Assembly: GCA_946477505.1 (NCBI GenBank)
Contig: CAMKYP010000228.1
Coordinates: forward strand, 1 to 6,511
Direction: 5' to 3'
Length of the DNA stretch: 6,511 bases
Origin: an uncultured Dechloromonas sp.
Lineage (GTDB): Bacteria > Pseudomonadota > Gammaproteobacteria > Burkholderiales > Rhodocyclaceae
Shown: one piece after another, positions 1-5,578 of the stretch
Numbering within the stretch: the stretch's first letter is position 1
How the letters are laid out: the number at the start of each line of letters is the position of its first letter
Program-made: the position numbers and the translations under genes
The notes under the pieces: generated by a model
Seen by the model: only the letters and a program-made list of their open reading frames with translations
The model's database searches: none
Told to the model about the DNA's origin: nothing

Positions 1-277
1 AGCGCTTGACTTCGATACGTTCGCGATTCGGGGCGGGGAACAGCTTGTTGTTCGGTGTGACGTTGTCGATGTACTCGACGATGACGCGCGAATCAAAGAG
101 GGCCGTGTCATCGTCCAACACCAGAACGGGAATCTTGCCCAGCGGGTTGTAGTCCGCCACCTTGTTGCCGGGTGTCCACGGCGACTCGACCACGAAATCG
201 TATTCAATCTTTTTTTCGGCCAGCACGATACGCACTTTGCGCGTGTAGGGGCTGGTATGGGAGCCGATCAGCTTCAT
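1..277 (-). CDS. Glutathione S-transferase-like protein, N-terminal part (gene runs off the left edge)
   Basis: The first 92 residues are visible, beginning MKLIGSHTSPYTRKVRIVLA. This is the thioredoxin-like N-terminal domain of a glutathione S-transferase, closest in pattern to bacterial YibF-type proteins. Family features seen are the SPYTRKVR segment at residues 9-16 (S9 is the candidate residue facing the glutathione thiol), the NPLGKIPVL stretch with the cis-proline at P50, and the FDS motif at 61-63 that binds the glutathione gamma-glutamyl group. The all-helical C-terminal half (family total about 200 residues) lies outside the window. The ATG at 275-277 is chosen because the family start falls exactly there; a weak AGAGAG lies upstream at 284-289. 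The gene is divergent from purB. The substrate cannot be told from sequence; a soluble detoxification or stress role is only a family inference. Confidence 0.9.
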   Translation of the reverse strand, partial: MKLIGSHTSPYTRKVRIVLAEKKIEYDFVVESPWTPGNKVADYNPLGKIPVLVLDDDTALFDSRVIVEYIDNVTPNNKLFPAPNRERIEVKR

Positions 278-304
278 CGTGCGCTCTCTGGTTTGGGGGA
301 TTCG

Positions 305-310
305 ATTATA
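305..310 (-). promoter_or_regulatory. Candidate -10 box for the GST-like gene
   Basis: Read on the minus strand, 310 to 305 is a perfect TATAAT, which would start transcription about 20 bases before the ATG at 277. No convincing -35 hexamer is found 16-18 bases further upstream (CCCGCC or similar), so the call rests on the -10 alone. Confidence 0.35.
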
Positions 311-315
311 GCGTA

Positions 316-344
316 TGGGCAGTGCATGGCGGGAAAGGTAAAAT
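316..344 (+). promoter_or_regulatory. Candidate sigma70 promoter of purB
   Basis: TGGGCA (316-321, 4 of 6 to the -35 consensus), a 17-base spacer and TAAAAT (339-344, 5 of 6 to the -10 consensus) would give a leader of about 20 bases before the purB ATG at 372. The -35 is imperfect. I see no clear purine repressor (PurR-like) palindrome in the spacer. The elements lie close to the candidate -10 of the divergent GST-like gene, so the two promoters would be only a few bases apart. Confidence 0.4.
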
Positions 345-360
345 TACCGGCTTACTGAAA

Positions 361-364
361 AGGA
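361..364 (+). promoter_or_regulatory. Ribosome binding site of purB
   Basis: AGGA, within AAAAGGA, lies 7 bases before the ATG at 372. The in-frame GTG at 366 would leave only one base after the AGGA, so the ATG is the better start. Confidence 0.7.
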
Positions 365-371
365 TGTGCAT

Positions 372-1739
372 ATGACCTTCGATCCCTTGACTGCCCTTTC
401 CCCGCTCGACGGCCGCTACGCCGGCAAGGTTGATGCCCTGCGCGAGCATTTTTCCGAATTCGGCCTGATCCGCGCCCGCCTCAAGGTGGAGATCGAATGG
501 CTCAAGGCGCTGTCCGCCGAGCCGCATTTCACCGAAATCGCCGCTTTCTCGCCGGCCACCGTGGCCGAACTGGATGCGCTGGTCGCCAATTTCGGGCCGG
601 AGCAGGCTGCCGAGGTCAAGGCCATCGAAGCCACCACCAACCACGACGTCAAGGCGCTGGAATACTGGATCAAGGACAAGACCAAGGCCAACGCCGAAGT
701 AGTCAAGGTCAGCGAGTTCATTCACTTCGCCTGCACTTCCGAAGACATCAACAACCTGTCGCACGCGCTGATGTGCCAGGGCGCCCGCCAGCAGGCCATG
801 CTGCCGACGCTGGACAAGGTGATCGCCAAGCTGCGCGAGCTGGCCCACGCCTACGCCGACATCCCGATGATGAGCCGCACGCACGGCCAGCCGGCGACGC
901 CGTCGACGATGGGCAAGGAAATGGCCAACGTCGCCTACCGCCTGCAGCGCGCCCGCGCCCGCATCGCCGCTGTCGAACTGCTCGGCAAGATCAACGGTGC
1001 GGTCGGCAACTACAACGCTCACCTCGCCGCCTACCCGGGCTACGACTGGGAAGGCTTCGCCAAGCGCTTCGTCGAATCGCTCGGCCTGACCTTCAACCCC
1101 TACACCATCCAGATCGAGCCGCACGATGCGCTGGCCGAGCTGTTCGACGCCTTCGCCCGCGCCAACAGCATCCTGGTCGATCTCGATCGCGACGTCTGGG
1201 GCTACATCTCCCTCGGTTTCTTCAAGCAGAAGGTCAAGGCTGGCGAAATCGGTTCGTCGACCATGCCGCACAAGGTCAACCCGATCGACTTCGAGAACTC
1301 CGAAGGCAACCTCGGCCTGGCCAACGCCGTCTTGAAGCACCTCGCCGAGAAGCTGCCGATCTCGCGCTGGCAGCGCGACCTGACCGACTCGACGGTGCTG
1401 CGCAACATGGGCGTCGGCCTCGGCTATACGCTGCTCGGCTACGACTCGCTGTTGAAGGGCCTGGGCAAGCTGGAAATCAACGCCGACCTGATGAAGGCCG
1501 ACCTCGACGCCAACTGGGAACTGCTCGCCGAGCCGATCCAGACGGTCATGCGCCGCTATGCCGTGCCGAATGCCTACGAAAAGCTCAAGGAGCTGACCCG
1601 CGGCACCCGCGTCTCGCGCGAAGGCATGCAGGCTTTCGTCTCGACGCTGGAAATTCCGGAAGCCGCCAAGGCCGAACTGCTCAAGCTGACGCCGTGGGAC
1701 TACACCGGCAAGGCGGCCGAACTGGCCAAGCGCATCTGA
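372..1739 (+). CDS. purB: Adenylosuccinate lyase
   Basis: This enzyme of purine biosynthesis performs two beta-eliminations that release fumarate: SAICAR to AICAR, and adenylosuccinate to AMP. It is a cytosolic homotetramer of the fumarase/aspartase superfamily. From the ATG at 372 the protein has 455 residues, against 456 in E. coli PurB, and resembles it from the N-terminal LSPLDGRY (9-16) onward. The superfamily motifs are intact: TSEDINN at 122-128, SRTHGQPATPST with catalytic H171, and the signature loop SSTMPHKVNP from residue 295 with catalytic S295. H171 and S295 carry the same numbers as in E. coli. The gene is complete with no frameshift, and its codon use fits the GC-rich surroundings. 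It has its own candidate promoter and is not obviously in an operon with the small genes 142 bases downstream. The identification is secure. Confidence 0.97.
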   Translation: MTFDPLTALSPLDGRYAGKVDALREHFSEFGLIRARLKVEIEWLKALSAEPHFTEIAAFSPATVAELDALVANFGPEQAAEVKAIEATTNHDVKALEYWIKDKTKANAEVVKVSEFIHFACTSEDINNLSHALMCQGARQQAMLPTLDKVIAKLRELAHAYADIPMMSRTHGQPATPSTMGKEMANVAYRLQRARARIAAVELLGKINGAVGNYNAHLAAYPGYDWEGFAKRFVESLGLTFNPYTIQIEPHDALAELFDAFARANSILVDLDRDVWGYISLGFFKQKVKAGEIGSSTMPHKVNPIDFENSEGNLGLANAVLKHLAEKLPISRWQRDLTDSTVLRNMGVGLGYTLLGYDSLLKGLGKLEINADLMKADLDANWELLAEPIQTVMRRYAVPNAYEKLKELTRGTRVSREGMQAFVSTLEIPEAAKAELLKLTPWDYTGKAAELAKRI

Positions 1740-1807
1740 GTGGCCGTCACAAGATGGCCCTGACTTTGTTGCGCCTCCTTGTCGTACTGGTTCGCACTGC
1801 CTTCGTC

Positions 1808-1830
1808 CCCCAAGAGGATTTTCTTCGGGG
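1808..1830 (+). other. Imperfect hairpin in the spacer after purB
   Basis: CCCCAAGA (1808-1815) can pair with TCTTCGGGG (1822-1830) with one bulged C at 1826 and a 6-base loop. It lies about 70 bases after the purB stop. No run of T follows (GGGGCATCGG), so it is not a standard intrinsic terminator; it might protect the mRNA 3' end or mean nothing. The rest of the 142-base spacer (1740-1881) shows no RNA gene and no clear promoter. Confidence 0.3.
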
Positions 1831-1881
1831 CATCGGCGCGGCGCGTCAGGGGCACTGCACGCCATTTTGTGGCAGCTACTT

Positions 1882-2157
1882 ATGAAGTGCAGCAAGTGCG
1901 GCCAGGAAGTGCCGGCGGACGCCATCTACTGTCCGCACTGCACTGGTGACCGGAAAACCACGGATCGGGAAGTGATCCGGGGCGGCATTCGGGGCGGGGC
2001 GATCGGCCTGTTCCTCGGCATGCTGCCGATGGCCTGGCTGCTCTTCCATTTCGGCGCCGAGCGCGGCATCAAGGCCATCGCCTTCACCGTGCCCATCGCC
2101 ACTTTCACCACCGGGCTGATCATTGGCCTGGTCAAAGCCAAAAGGGACTGGAAATAA
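1882..2157 (+). CDS. Small zinc-ribbon membrane protein of unknown function
   Basis: The protein has 91 residues. Its N-terminus is a short zinc ribbon with two CxxC knuckles, C3/C6 and C17/C20 (MKCSKCG, then YCPHC), ten residues apart, which should bind one Zn ion. After a polar linker (about 21-38) come two hydrophobic, probably membrane-spanning stretches at about 39-56 and 65-84, then a basic tail (KAKRDWK). A cytoplasmic ribbon anchored in the inner membrane is inferred. The ATG at 1882 puts the cysteines at the very N-terminus, as is usual for such proteins; a TTG at 1867 would add five residues with no family support. The Shine-Dalgarno sequence is weak (GGCAG, 1871-1875). The stop codon touches the ATG of the next gene, so the two are probably co-transcribed. 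I recognise the architecture but no named family. Confidence 0.8.
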   Translation: MKCSKCGQEVPADAIYCPHCTGDRKTTDREVIRGGIRGGAIGLFLGMLPMAWLLFHFGAERGIKAIAFTVPIATFTTGLIIGLVKAKRDWK

Positions 2158-2475
2158 ATGTCTTTTGCCGAAAATCTGAAGAAACTGCCGGGCATTTCGC
2201 ATCTGGCGGCCATCAACCTGCTCGATGCCGACGGTAACGTGGCGGCCAGCATCGAAAACAAGGCTGGTAGCCAGGGTTCGCTGGCGGTCTACAATCACCT
2301 GGCGCAGACCTATGGCTCAATCAATGCCGAGGCGGCCAAGAAAGGCCTGGAAATTTTTGCCGAGCACACCGAGGACGAGCGTGCCAACCCGGGAAAACAT
2401 CCGAACATTGCCCGCCTGCTGGCCATCGAGTCCGGCGCCCCGGCGTTGCGCGTCAAGCACGTATTCGCGGTGTGA
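2158..2475 (+). CDS. DUF2322-like conserved protein of unknown function
   Basis: This is a soluble protein of 105 residues, beginning MSFAENLKKLPGISHLAAIN, without signal peptide or membrane segment. The segments LLDADGNV (21-28), GSLAVYNHLA (40-49), AAKKGLEIFAEHT (59-71) and NPGKHPNIARLLAI (77-90) match my recollection of the DUF2322 family of short proteobacterial proteins; a profile search would settle it. I know of no established function and do not assign one. The ATG follows the TAA of the zinc-ribbon gene with no intervening base. An AAAGGGA Shine-Dalgarno sequence at 2141-2147 lies inside the end of that gene, which points to translation from a shared mRNA. The residue pattern (small, acidic and basic mix, no cysteines) gives no hint of a cofactor. 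Confidence 0.8.
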   Translation: MSFAENLKKLPGISHLAAINLLDADGNVAASIENKAGSQGSLAVYNHLAQTYGSINAEAAKKGLEIFAEHTEDERANPGKHPNIARLLAIESGAPALRVKHVFAV

Positions 2476-2484
2476 CCCCATCTC

Positions 2485-2500
2485 GGTGACATAGGTCACT
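2485..2500. promoter_or_regulatory. CRP/FNR-family-like operator palindrome
   Basis: The sequence GGTGACATAGGTCACT contains the perfect palindrome GTGAC-ATAG-GTCAC (2486-2499). Read as GTGA-N6-TCAC it matches 8 of 10 specified bases of the CRP/Vfr consensus TGTGA-N6-TCACA. It differs from the FNR/Dnr half-site TTGAT at two bases in each half. It lies ten bases after the DUF2322 stop and its centre is about 128 bases before the cytochrome c' start, a place where an activator site for that gene would be expected. It could also act as a weak RNA hairpin, but no T-run follows. Confidence 0.45.
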
Positions 2501-2543
2501 GAAATGCAGCGTGCGGCTGTTAGAGTGTGGTTTCCTGGCCCGG

Positions 2544-2586
2544 TTGACAGCGTTTTGGAATAATTGTCGACTTGGCTGCGTATACA
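2544..2586 (+). promoter_or_regulatory. Candidate promoter region of cytochrome c'
   Basis: A perfect TTGACA stands at 2544-2549 and a TATACA at 2581-2586, but the two are 31 bases apart and cannot form one sigma70 promoter. The hexamer 17 bases after TTGACA is TCGACT (3 of 6), and no good -35 precedes TATACA. A promoter is expected here because cytochrome c' has a 145-base upstream spacer, but the exact elements are uncertain. The TTGACA lies in GGTTGAC (2542-2548), which is mirrored by GTCAACC at 2595-2601. Confidence 0.3.
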
Positions 2587-2620
2587 TCGGTGTAGTCAAC
2601 CCAACAACGGAGAATAACTC

Positions 2621-3079
2621 ATGAAATCCAAGCTCTTGCTGTCTCTGCTGGCCCTTACACTGGCTGGTACCGCTGTTGCCCAGGTCAAACCCGAGGATGC
2701 GATCAAGTTCCGCCAGTCCGGCTATGGTTTCATGGCCTGGAACATGCAGCGCATCAAGATGAACGTTGAAGGCGGCAACTTCAACAAGGAAGAGGTCATC
2801 AAGGCGGCCAATGCCATCCAGGCCATTGCCAATTCCGGCATGGGCGCGCTCTATCTGCCGGGTACCGACAAGGGTACGGGTTGGGAGCCGACCCGTGCCA
2901 AGGCCAATATCTGGACGGACAAGGAGAAGCTGGGCAAGGCGGCCACGGAGTTCAACAAGGAAGCCAATGAAATGGCCAAGGTTGCGGCGAGCGGCGATGC
3001 GGCAGCGGTCGGTGTTCAGTTGGGCAAGTTGGGTGGCACCTGCAAGGGCTGTCACGACGATTTCAAGGCCAAGAAGTAA
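2621..3079 (+). CDS. cycP: Cytochrome c' (class II periplasmic c-type cytochrome)
   Basis: The precursor has 152 residues. A Sec signal peptide (MKSK, hydrophobic core, then AVA-Q) is probably cut after A20, leaving about 132 residues, the usual size for cytochrome c'. The haem attachment site CKGCH is at 141-145 near the C-terminus, as in class II four-helix-bundle cytochromes; C141 and C144 bind haem and H145 is the proximal iron ligand. The mature start QVKPEDAIKFRQS is close to Achromobacter and Rubrivivax cytochrome c'. The distal position (L16 in Achromobacter) aligns with Y35 (mature Y15), so a five-coordinate haem rather than the Met-ligated c-556 type is expected. The basic residue near the proximal face (R124 in Achromobacter) is K149 here. 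The family binds NO and protects against nitrosative stress. GGAG at 2609-2612 supports this ATG. A terminator follows, so the gene may be transcribed alone. Confidence 0.93.
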   Translation: MKSKLLLSLLALTLAGTAVAQVKPEDAIKFRQSGYGFMAWNMQRIKMNVEGGNFNKEEVIKAANAIQAIANSGMGALYLPGTDKGTGWEPTRAKANIWTDKEKLGKAATEFNKEANEMAKVAASGDAAAVGVQLGKLGGTCKGCHDDFKAKK

Positions 3080-3102
3080 GGCCGCACGCTCCGATTTGCA
3101 TG

Positions 3103-3130
3103 CAGGCGCCTTTGGGCGCCTGTTTCATTT
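3103..3130 (+). terminator. Intrinsic terminator after cytochrome c'
   Basis: CAGGCGCC (3103-3110) and GGCGCCTG (3115-3122) form a perfect 8-bp GC-rich stem with a TTTG loop, followed by TTTCATTT (3123-3130). It begins 24 bases after the cytochrome c' stop and ends 18 bases before the cytochrome b start. The T-run is interrupted by CA, so some read-through into the next gene is likely. Confidence 0.75.
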
Positions 3131-3148
3131 AACGAGGAAGGGCAGGGC

Positions 3149-3838
3149 ATGAGCAGCAAGCGGATTTTCTTGTGGGATCTACCGACGCGCCTGTTTCACT
3201 GGCTCCTCGTGGCGTCGGTGATCGCCGCCGTGGTGACCGGACAGGTGGGCGGCAATCTGATCGAGTGGCATGGAAAGATCGGCATCCTGATCGCCGGCTT
3301 GCTGGCGTTTCGCGTGGTCTGGGGCGTGGTCGGCTCGACCTACGCGCGTTTTGCCCATTTCTTTCCGACGCCCGGCAAGATCAGGGCTTATCTGGGCGGT
3401 CGATGGCGTGGCGAGGGGCACAACCCGCTCGGCGCACTGTCGGTTTTCGGTCTGATCGTTCTGCTGCTGGTGCAGGTCCTCAGCGGATTGCTGGCCAATG
3501 ACGACATTGCGTTTACCGGTCCGCTTGCCGATCTGGTCAGTCGTGAACTCAGCAACCGCCTGACAGGCGTGCACCACCTGCTGTCGAATGTCTTGATCGG
3601 GCTTGTTGTACTGCACATCGTCGCCATCGCTTTCTATGGCCACGTCAAGAAACGCAACCTGATCAAGCCAATGATTACCGGATGGAAAGACGATGCGGAT
3701 GGCGAATCCGCCCGCGGCGGCGGTTTCCTTGCGCTGCTCGTCGCGCTGGCGATTGCCTTGGCGGCGATCTACGGCGCCAGTGGTGCCTGGTTGCCGGAGG
3801 TGCCACCGCCGGCGGCCGGCGAAGTACCGACCTGGTAG
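3149..3838 (+). CDS. Cytochrome b561 family di-haem-type membrane protein
   Basis: The protein has 229 residues and belongs to the cytochrome b561/Ni-Fe-hydrogenase cytochrome b superfamily, typified by the N-terminal LWDLPTRLFHWLLV (8-21). Hydrophobic helices are seen at about 15-31, 43-61, 96-115 and 143-165, the usual four-helix core, with a fifth at about 192-213 and a short proline-rich tail. Histidines able to ligate b haem are H17, H41, H142 or H143, and H156; which ones do so cannot be fixed by eye. Such proteins pass electrons from quinol or another donor to a periplasmic acceptor. Proteins of this type often lie next to a cytochrome c' gene, so electron delivery to cytochrome c' is the likely role (inference). 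The start has a strong GAGGAAGGG at 3134-3142. The upstream terminator suggests expression by read-through or from an unseen promoter. A HupC- or DMSO-reductase-type subunit is unlikely, since no hydrogenase gene is near. Confidence 0.88.
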   Translation: MSSKRIFLWDLPTRLFHWLLVASVIAAVVTGQVGGNLIEWHGKIGILIAGLLAFRVVWGVVGSTYARFAHFFPTPGKIRAYLGGRWRGEGHNPLGALSVFGLIVLLLVQVLSGLLANDDIAFTGPLADLVSRELSNRLTGVHHLLSNVLIGLVVLHIVAIAFYGHVKKRNLIKPMITGWKDDADGESARGGGFLALLVALAIALAAIYGASGAWLPEVPPPAAGEVPTW

Positions 3839-3867
3839 CGGCAGAGACGCACCGGGGGCGTTGCACC

Positions 3868-5577
3868 TCAGTCACGCCGCTCTGTACTGTGCTGGAGCCA
3901 GTACAGCACGGTTTCGTAGAGTTTCACCGGGCTGATCGGTTTGGGCAGGTGGCTGTTCATGCCGGCATCGAGGCAGTCCTGACGGTCTTCGTCGAAGGCG
4001 TTGGCGGTTGTAGCCAGAATGGGCGTTGCGATGTTCAGCGATTGGCTGCGGATACATCGCGTGGCTTCGGTGCCGCTCATGCGCGGCATCTGCATGTCCA
4101 TCAGGATCAGCGCATAGACATTTTGGCGCGATAGCTCAAGCGCTTCCTGCCCGTCATTGGCGGCATCGACTGCAAGGCCTGCGTGCTCCAGCAACTCGCG
4201 GGCAATTTCCTGGCTGACCGGTTCGTCGTCGGCAATCAGTACGCGTGCTCCTCCGAATCTTGCGCGAATGGTTTCTTCGGCGGCTGGCCCTGAAGCGTTC
4301 TGGGGGAGCGGGAGCGAGGGTTGATGCGGGTCGCTTAGCCTGACGGTGAACCAGAAGGTGCTTCCATGTCCAGGCTGGCTTCTTACCCCGATACTACCTC
4401 CCATCAACTCCACCAAGTGTTTGCAGATGGTGAGGCCCAGACCGGTTCCGCCATGGTGTCTGCTGGTCGAGCTGTCGGCTTGTTCGAACGCCAGAAACAG
4501 CCGCTCCTGATCTTCCGGCTGGATGCCGATCCCGGTGTCCTCCACTTCGAAGCGCACGATCAGGTCGTCGCCTTCGGTATTGACGACCTCCGCTCGCACG
4601 GCTGCATGGCCATGCAGCGTGAATTTCATGGCGTTGCCGAGCAGGTTGATCAATACCTGCCCCAGTCGCAGCGGGTCACCCGTCAGCACCCGGTTGAGAA
4701 GTTCCGGCGTAATCGCGATCCGGACATCAATCCCGCGACGGCCGTCGGCTCGCAGAAGCAAGCTGTTCTGGACGTTGCTGATGACGCCCGAGAGGGTGAA
4801 TGGAACCGACTCCAGCGACATCCGATTGGCTTCGATCTTGGAAATGTCGAGTATGTCGTTGATGATCGCGAGCAAATGGTTGGACGAACTGAGGATTTTT
4901 CCAATCTGGTCGCATGTTTTCGGATCAGCGCTGCGTTTCATCAGTAGCGACGCCATGCCGATGATGCCGCTGAGCGGTGTGCGCAGTTCGTGACTCATGT
5001 TGGCCAGAAAAGTGCTCTTGGCGCGGTTGGCTCGTTCGGCTTCCTCGACGGCGCGACGCAGCATCGCTTCGTCCTGGAGGCGACGATTACTGCTTTCCAG
5101 TTCCAGGGTGCGTTGGCGCAAGGCTTCGCTCAAGGCTTGGGTATCGGCGAGCGTATTGCGATTGGTCTTGAGTTGCAGCAGCAGGTCGCCGAGCGGGTTG
5201 TGGGCCGGGATCGCATGGAGTGGAATTCCCAGGTTCGCCAATTCGTCCGGGTCGATAACCCAGGGCCAGCCGAGGAAAAACAGCTGGCGTGATGCAGTGC
5301 AGGCAAACCATTCGCCCCGGAATACCAACGCCGGCTCCCGGGTCTGGCGCATCGCTGCCGGGCGCCGGTGTTGCATCACGAGTTGCTCGAAGTCGATGAA
5401 CTCGCCGCTCTTGCCGATGGGCTGGAAGGCGTCGGCCAGCGAATCACCGATTCGCAGCGCCGGATAGGCCTTGTGCATCAGCGGACCCGTTTGCACAATG
5501 CGTAGGCGATCGTCCAACTCAAGCAAAAAGGGAAACAGTTCGCCTAGCGGTAACGGGGTGCCCCGTTCCATGTCCAT
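3868..5577 (-). CDS. H-NOX-associated hybrid histidine kinase (HNOBA, HisKA, HATPase_c, receiver)
   Basis: This is the predicted signalling partner of the adjacent NO sensor: a soluble kinase of 569 residues with no membrane segment. Residues about 13-140 form an HNOBA domain, recognised by LFPFLLELDDRLRIVQTG and by LFFLGWPWVIDPDEL, which parallel soluble guanylate cyclase. A probable coiled coil (about 140-190) leads to HisKA with SHELRTP and phosphoacceptor H196. HATPase_c follows with the N box (N315), DTGIGI (D347) and GGTGLGL (376-382). The C-terminal receiver has D450/D451, phosphoacceptor D494 in LMDMQMP, T523 and K546; all key residues are present. H196 should pass phosphate to D494 and then possibly to an Hpt protein elsewhere. 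The ATG at 5577, one base after the H-NOX stop, is preferred because AGGA lies 9 bases upstream; an ATG at 5607 lacks a ribosome site and would overlap H-NOX by 29 bases. ATG 5571 is also possible. Confidence 0.93.
   Translation of the reverse strand: MDMERGTPLPLGELFPFLLELDDRLRIVQTGPLMHKAYPALRIGDSLADAFQPIGKSGEFIDFEQLVMQHRRPAAMRQTREPALVFRGEWFACTASRQLFFLGWPWVIDPDELANLGIPLHAIPAHNPLGDLLLQLKTNRNTLADTQALSEALRQRTLELESSNRRLQDEAMLRRAVEEAERANRAKSTFLANMSHELRTPLSGIIGMASLLMKRSADPKTCDQIGKILSSSNHLLAIINDILDISKIEANRMSLESVPFTLSGVISNVQNSLLLRADGRRGIDVRIAITPELLNRVLTGDPLRLGQVLINLLGNAMKFTLHGHAAVRAEVVNTEGDDLIVRFEVEDTGIGIQPEDQERLFLAFEQADSSTSRHHGGTGLGLTICKHLVELMGGSIGVRSQPGHGSTFWFTVRLSDPHQPSLPLPQNASGPAAEETIRARFGGARVLIADDEPVSQEIARELLEHAGLAVDAANDGQEALELSRQNVYALILMDMQMPRMSGTEATRCIRSQSLNIATPILATTANAFDEDRQDCLDAGMNSHLPKPISPVKLYETVLYWLQHSTERRD
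3882..3909. repeat. Two overlapping inverted repeats at the 3' end of the kinase gene
   Basis: CTGTACTG (3882-3889) is mirrored perfectly by CAGTACAG (3899-3906), and the overlapping GTGCTG (3889-3894) by CAGCAC (3904-3909). The two hairpins exclude each other. They lie inside the last 14 codons of the kinase, near the junction of the two convergent genes. No T-run follows on either strand, so this is not a standard terminator; it may slow transcription or protect mRNA ends, or be chance. Confidence 0.35.
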
Positions 5578-5578
5578 G

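Noticed and set aside
497..1885. Plus-strand frame of 462 codons in another phase of purB
   Set aside because: The translation is arginine- and alanine-rich with no family resemblance and lies entirely within purB and its 3' spacer; a frame shadow in GC-rich DNA.
306..1925. Long minus-strand open frame of 539 codons antisense to purB
   Set aside because: It covers an intact purB with all its catalytic motifs. Its translation is of the low-complexity kind (rich in G, V, D, R, Q, H) expected from the antisense strand of GC-rich codons.
2542..2601. GGTTGAC (2542-2548) and GTCAACC (2595-2601) as a paired operator
   Set aside because: A 7-bp match at a distance of 46 bases is readily expected by chance; kept only as a note in the promoter entry.
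4366..4947. Plus-strand frame of 193 codons opposite the kinase
   Set aside because: The opposite strand encodes conserved HisKA and HATPase_c motifs, so this frame is a shadow.
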